Source: an uncultured Clostridia bacterium (GTDB lineage: Bacteria; Bacillota_A; Clostridia; Oscillospirales; Oscillospiraceae). Taken from it: a stretch of 6,383 nucleotides of DNA. The position numbers and the translations under genes are program-made. Shown here one piece after another: positions 6,313 through 6,383 of this stretch. The notes below the pieces were generated by a model. That model was not told the origin of the DNA, did no database searches, and saw only the letters and a list, made by a program, of their open reading frames with translations. The stretch covers positions 1 to 6,383 of the forward strand of contig CASEPH010000278.1 of assembly GCA_949289625.1 (NCBI GenBank), written 5' to 3'. The stretch's first letter is position 1. Each line of letters begins with the position of its first letter.

Positions 6313-6383
6313 ACTTGATTTTTGCCAACACGTCCTGGAATTTGGCGTAGTTGACCTTAACGCCGTCATCCAGGTCGATGGAA
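6311..6383 (-). CDS. pglX: C-terminal end of PglX, BREX adenine-specific DNA methyltransferase (partial)
   Basis: Only the last 23 codons and the TGA stop are in the window; the gene continues beyond the right edge. The peptide is SIDLDDGVKVNYAKFQDVLA followed by KIK. The DLDDGVKVNYxKF pattern near the C-terminus is typical of PglX and related type IIG-like methyltransferases, and pglX is expected just upstream of pglZ in type 1 BREX. PglX methylates adenine in a non-palindromic host site so that BREX can tell self from phage. Catalytic motifs are outside the window, so the call rests on this tail and on gene order. Confidence 0.8.
   Translation of the reverse strand, partial: SIDLDDGVKVNYAKFQDVLAKIK

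Noticed and set aside
6297..6314. Upstream GTG start (6314) for the zinc-ribbon gene, overlapping the pglX stop
   Set aside because: Possible by stop-start overlap, but the GTG at 6296 has GAGGGGG at proper spacing, and the extra six residues look like translated ribosome-site sequence.
1..6383. CRISPR array, tRNA, rRNA or transposase genes
   Set aside because: No regularly spaced repeats were seen, and no transposase motifs, tRNA-like cloverleafs or rRNA segments were recognised on either strand.

Overview
The window holds the 3' half of a type 1 BREX (bacteriophage exclusion) phage-defence operon, read entirely on the minus strand (right to left). In transcription order the genes are: the last codons of pglX (adenine-specific DNA methyltransferase); a small protein with two zinc-ribbon-like cysteine clusters; a 266-residue protein of unknown function; pglZ (alkaline-phosphatase-fold protein); and brxL (AAA+ ATPase with a Lon-like C-terminal domain). 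A strong stem-loop terminator follows brxL. pglX-pglZ-brxL is the canonical type 1 order. The two small genes between pglX and pglZ are not part of the six-gene core (brxA, brxB, brxC, pglX, pglZ, brxL) and look like inserted cargo.

Layout: 1-222 has no convincing gene but contains four perfect short hairpins in a row. 223-260 is the terminator. 274-2367 is brxL and 2397-5003 is pglZ, with a 29-base gap between them that carries the brxL ribosome binding site. 5004-5044 is a short spacer with a near-perfect Shine-Dalgarno sequence and a possible internal promoter that starts inside the upstream gene. 5045-5845 and 5832-6296 are the two cargo genes, overlapping by 14 bases. 6311-6383 is the C-terminus of pglX. 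Everything appears to be one co-directional, tightly packed operon.

Base composition separates the parts. Hand counts of 60-base lines give about 53-60% GC in most of brxL and pglZ, but about 38-45% in the two cargo genes. This fits a later insertion of a two-gene module between pglX and pglZ. The strong ribosome binding site just downstream of the insertion would keep pglZ and brxL expressed.

Organism: the strong AGGAGG-type ribosome binding sites, the moderate GC and the protein style suggest a Firmicute, probably a gut Clostridia (Oscillospiraceae/Ruminococcaceae-like). This is inference from style, not from a marker gene.

How the genes work together: in known type 1 BREX, PglX methylates host DNA at a non-palindromic site, and PglX, PglZ, BrxC and BrxL block replication of unmodified phage. 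The zinc-ribbon protein and its 266-residue partner are the least understood part. Their tight coupling suggests they act together, perhaps as a nested accessory defence unit, but no catalytic domain is recognisable in either.
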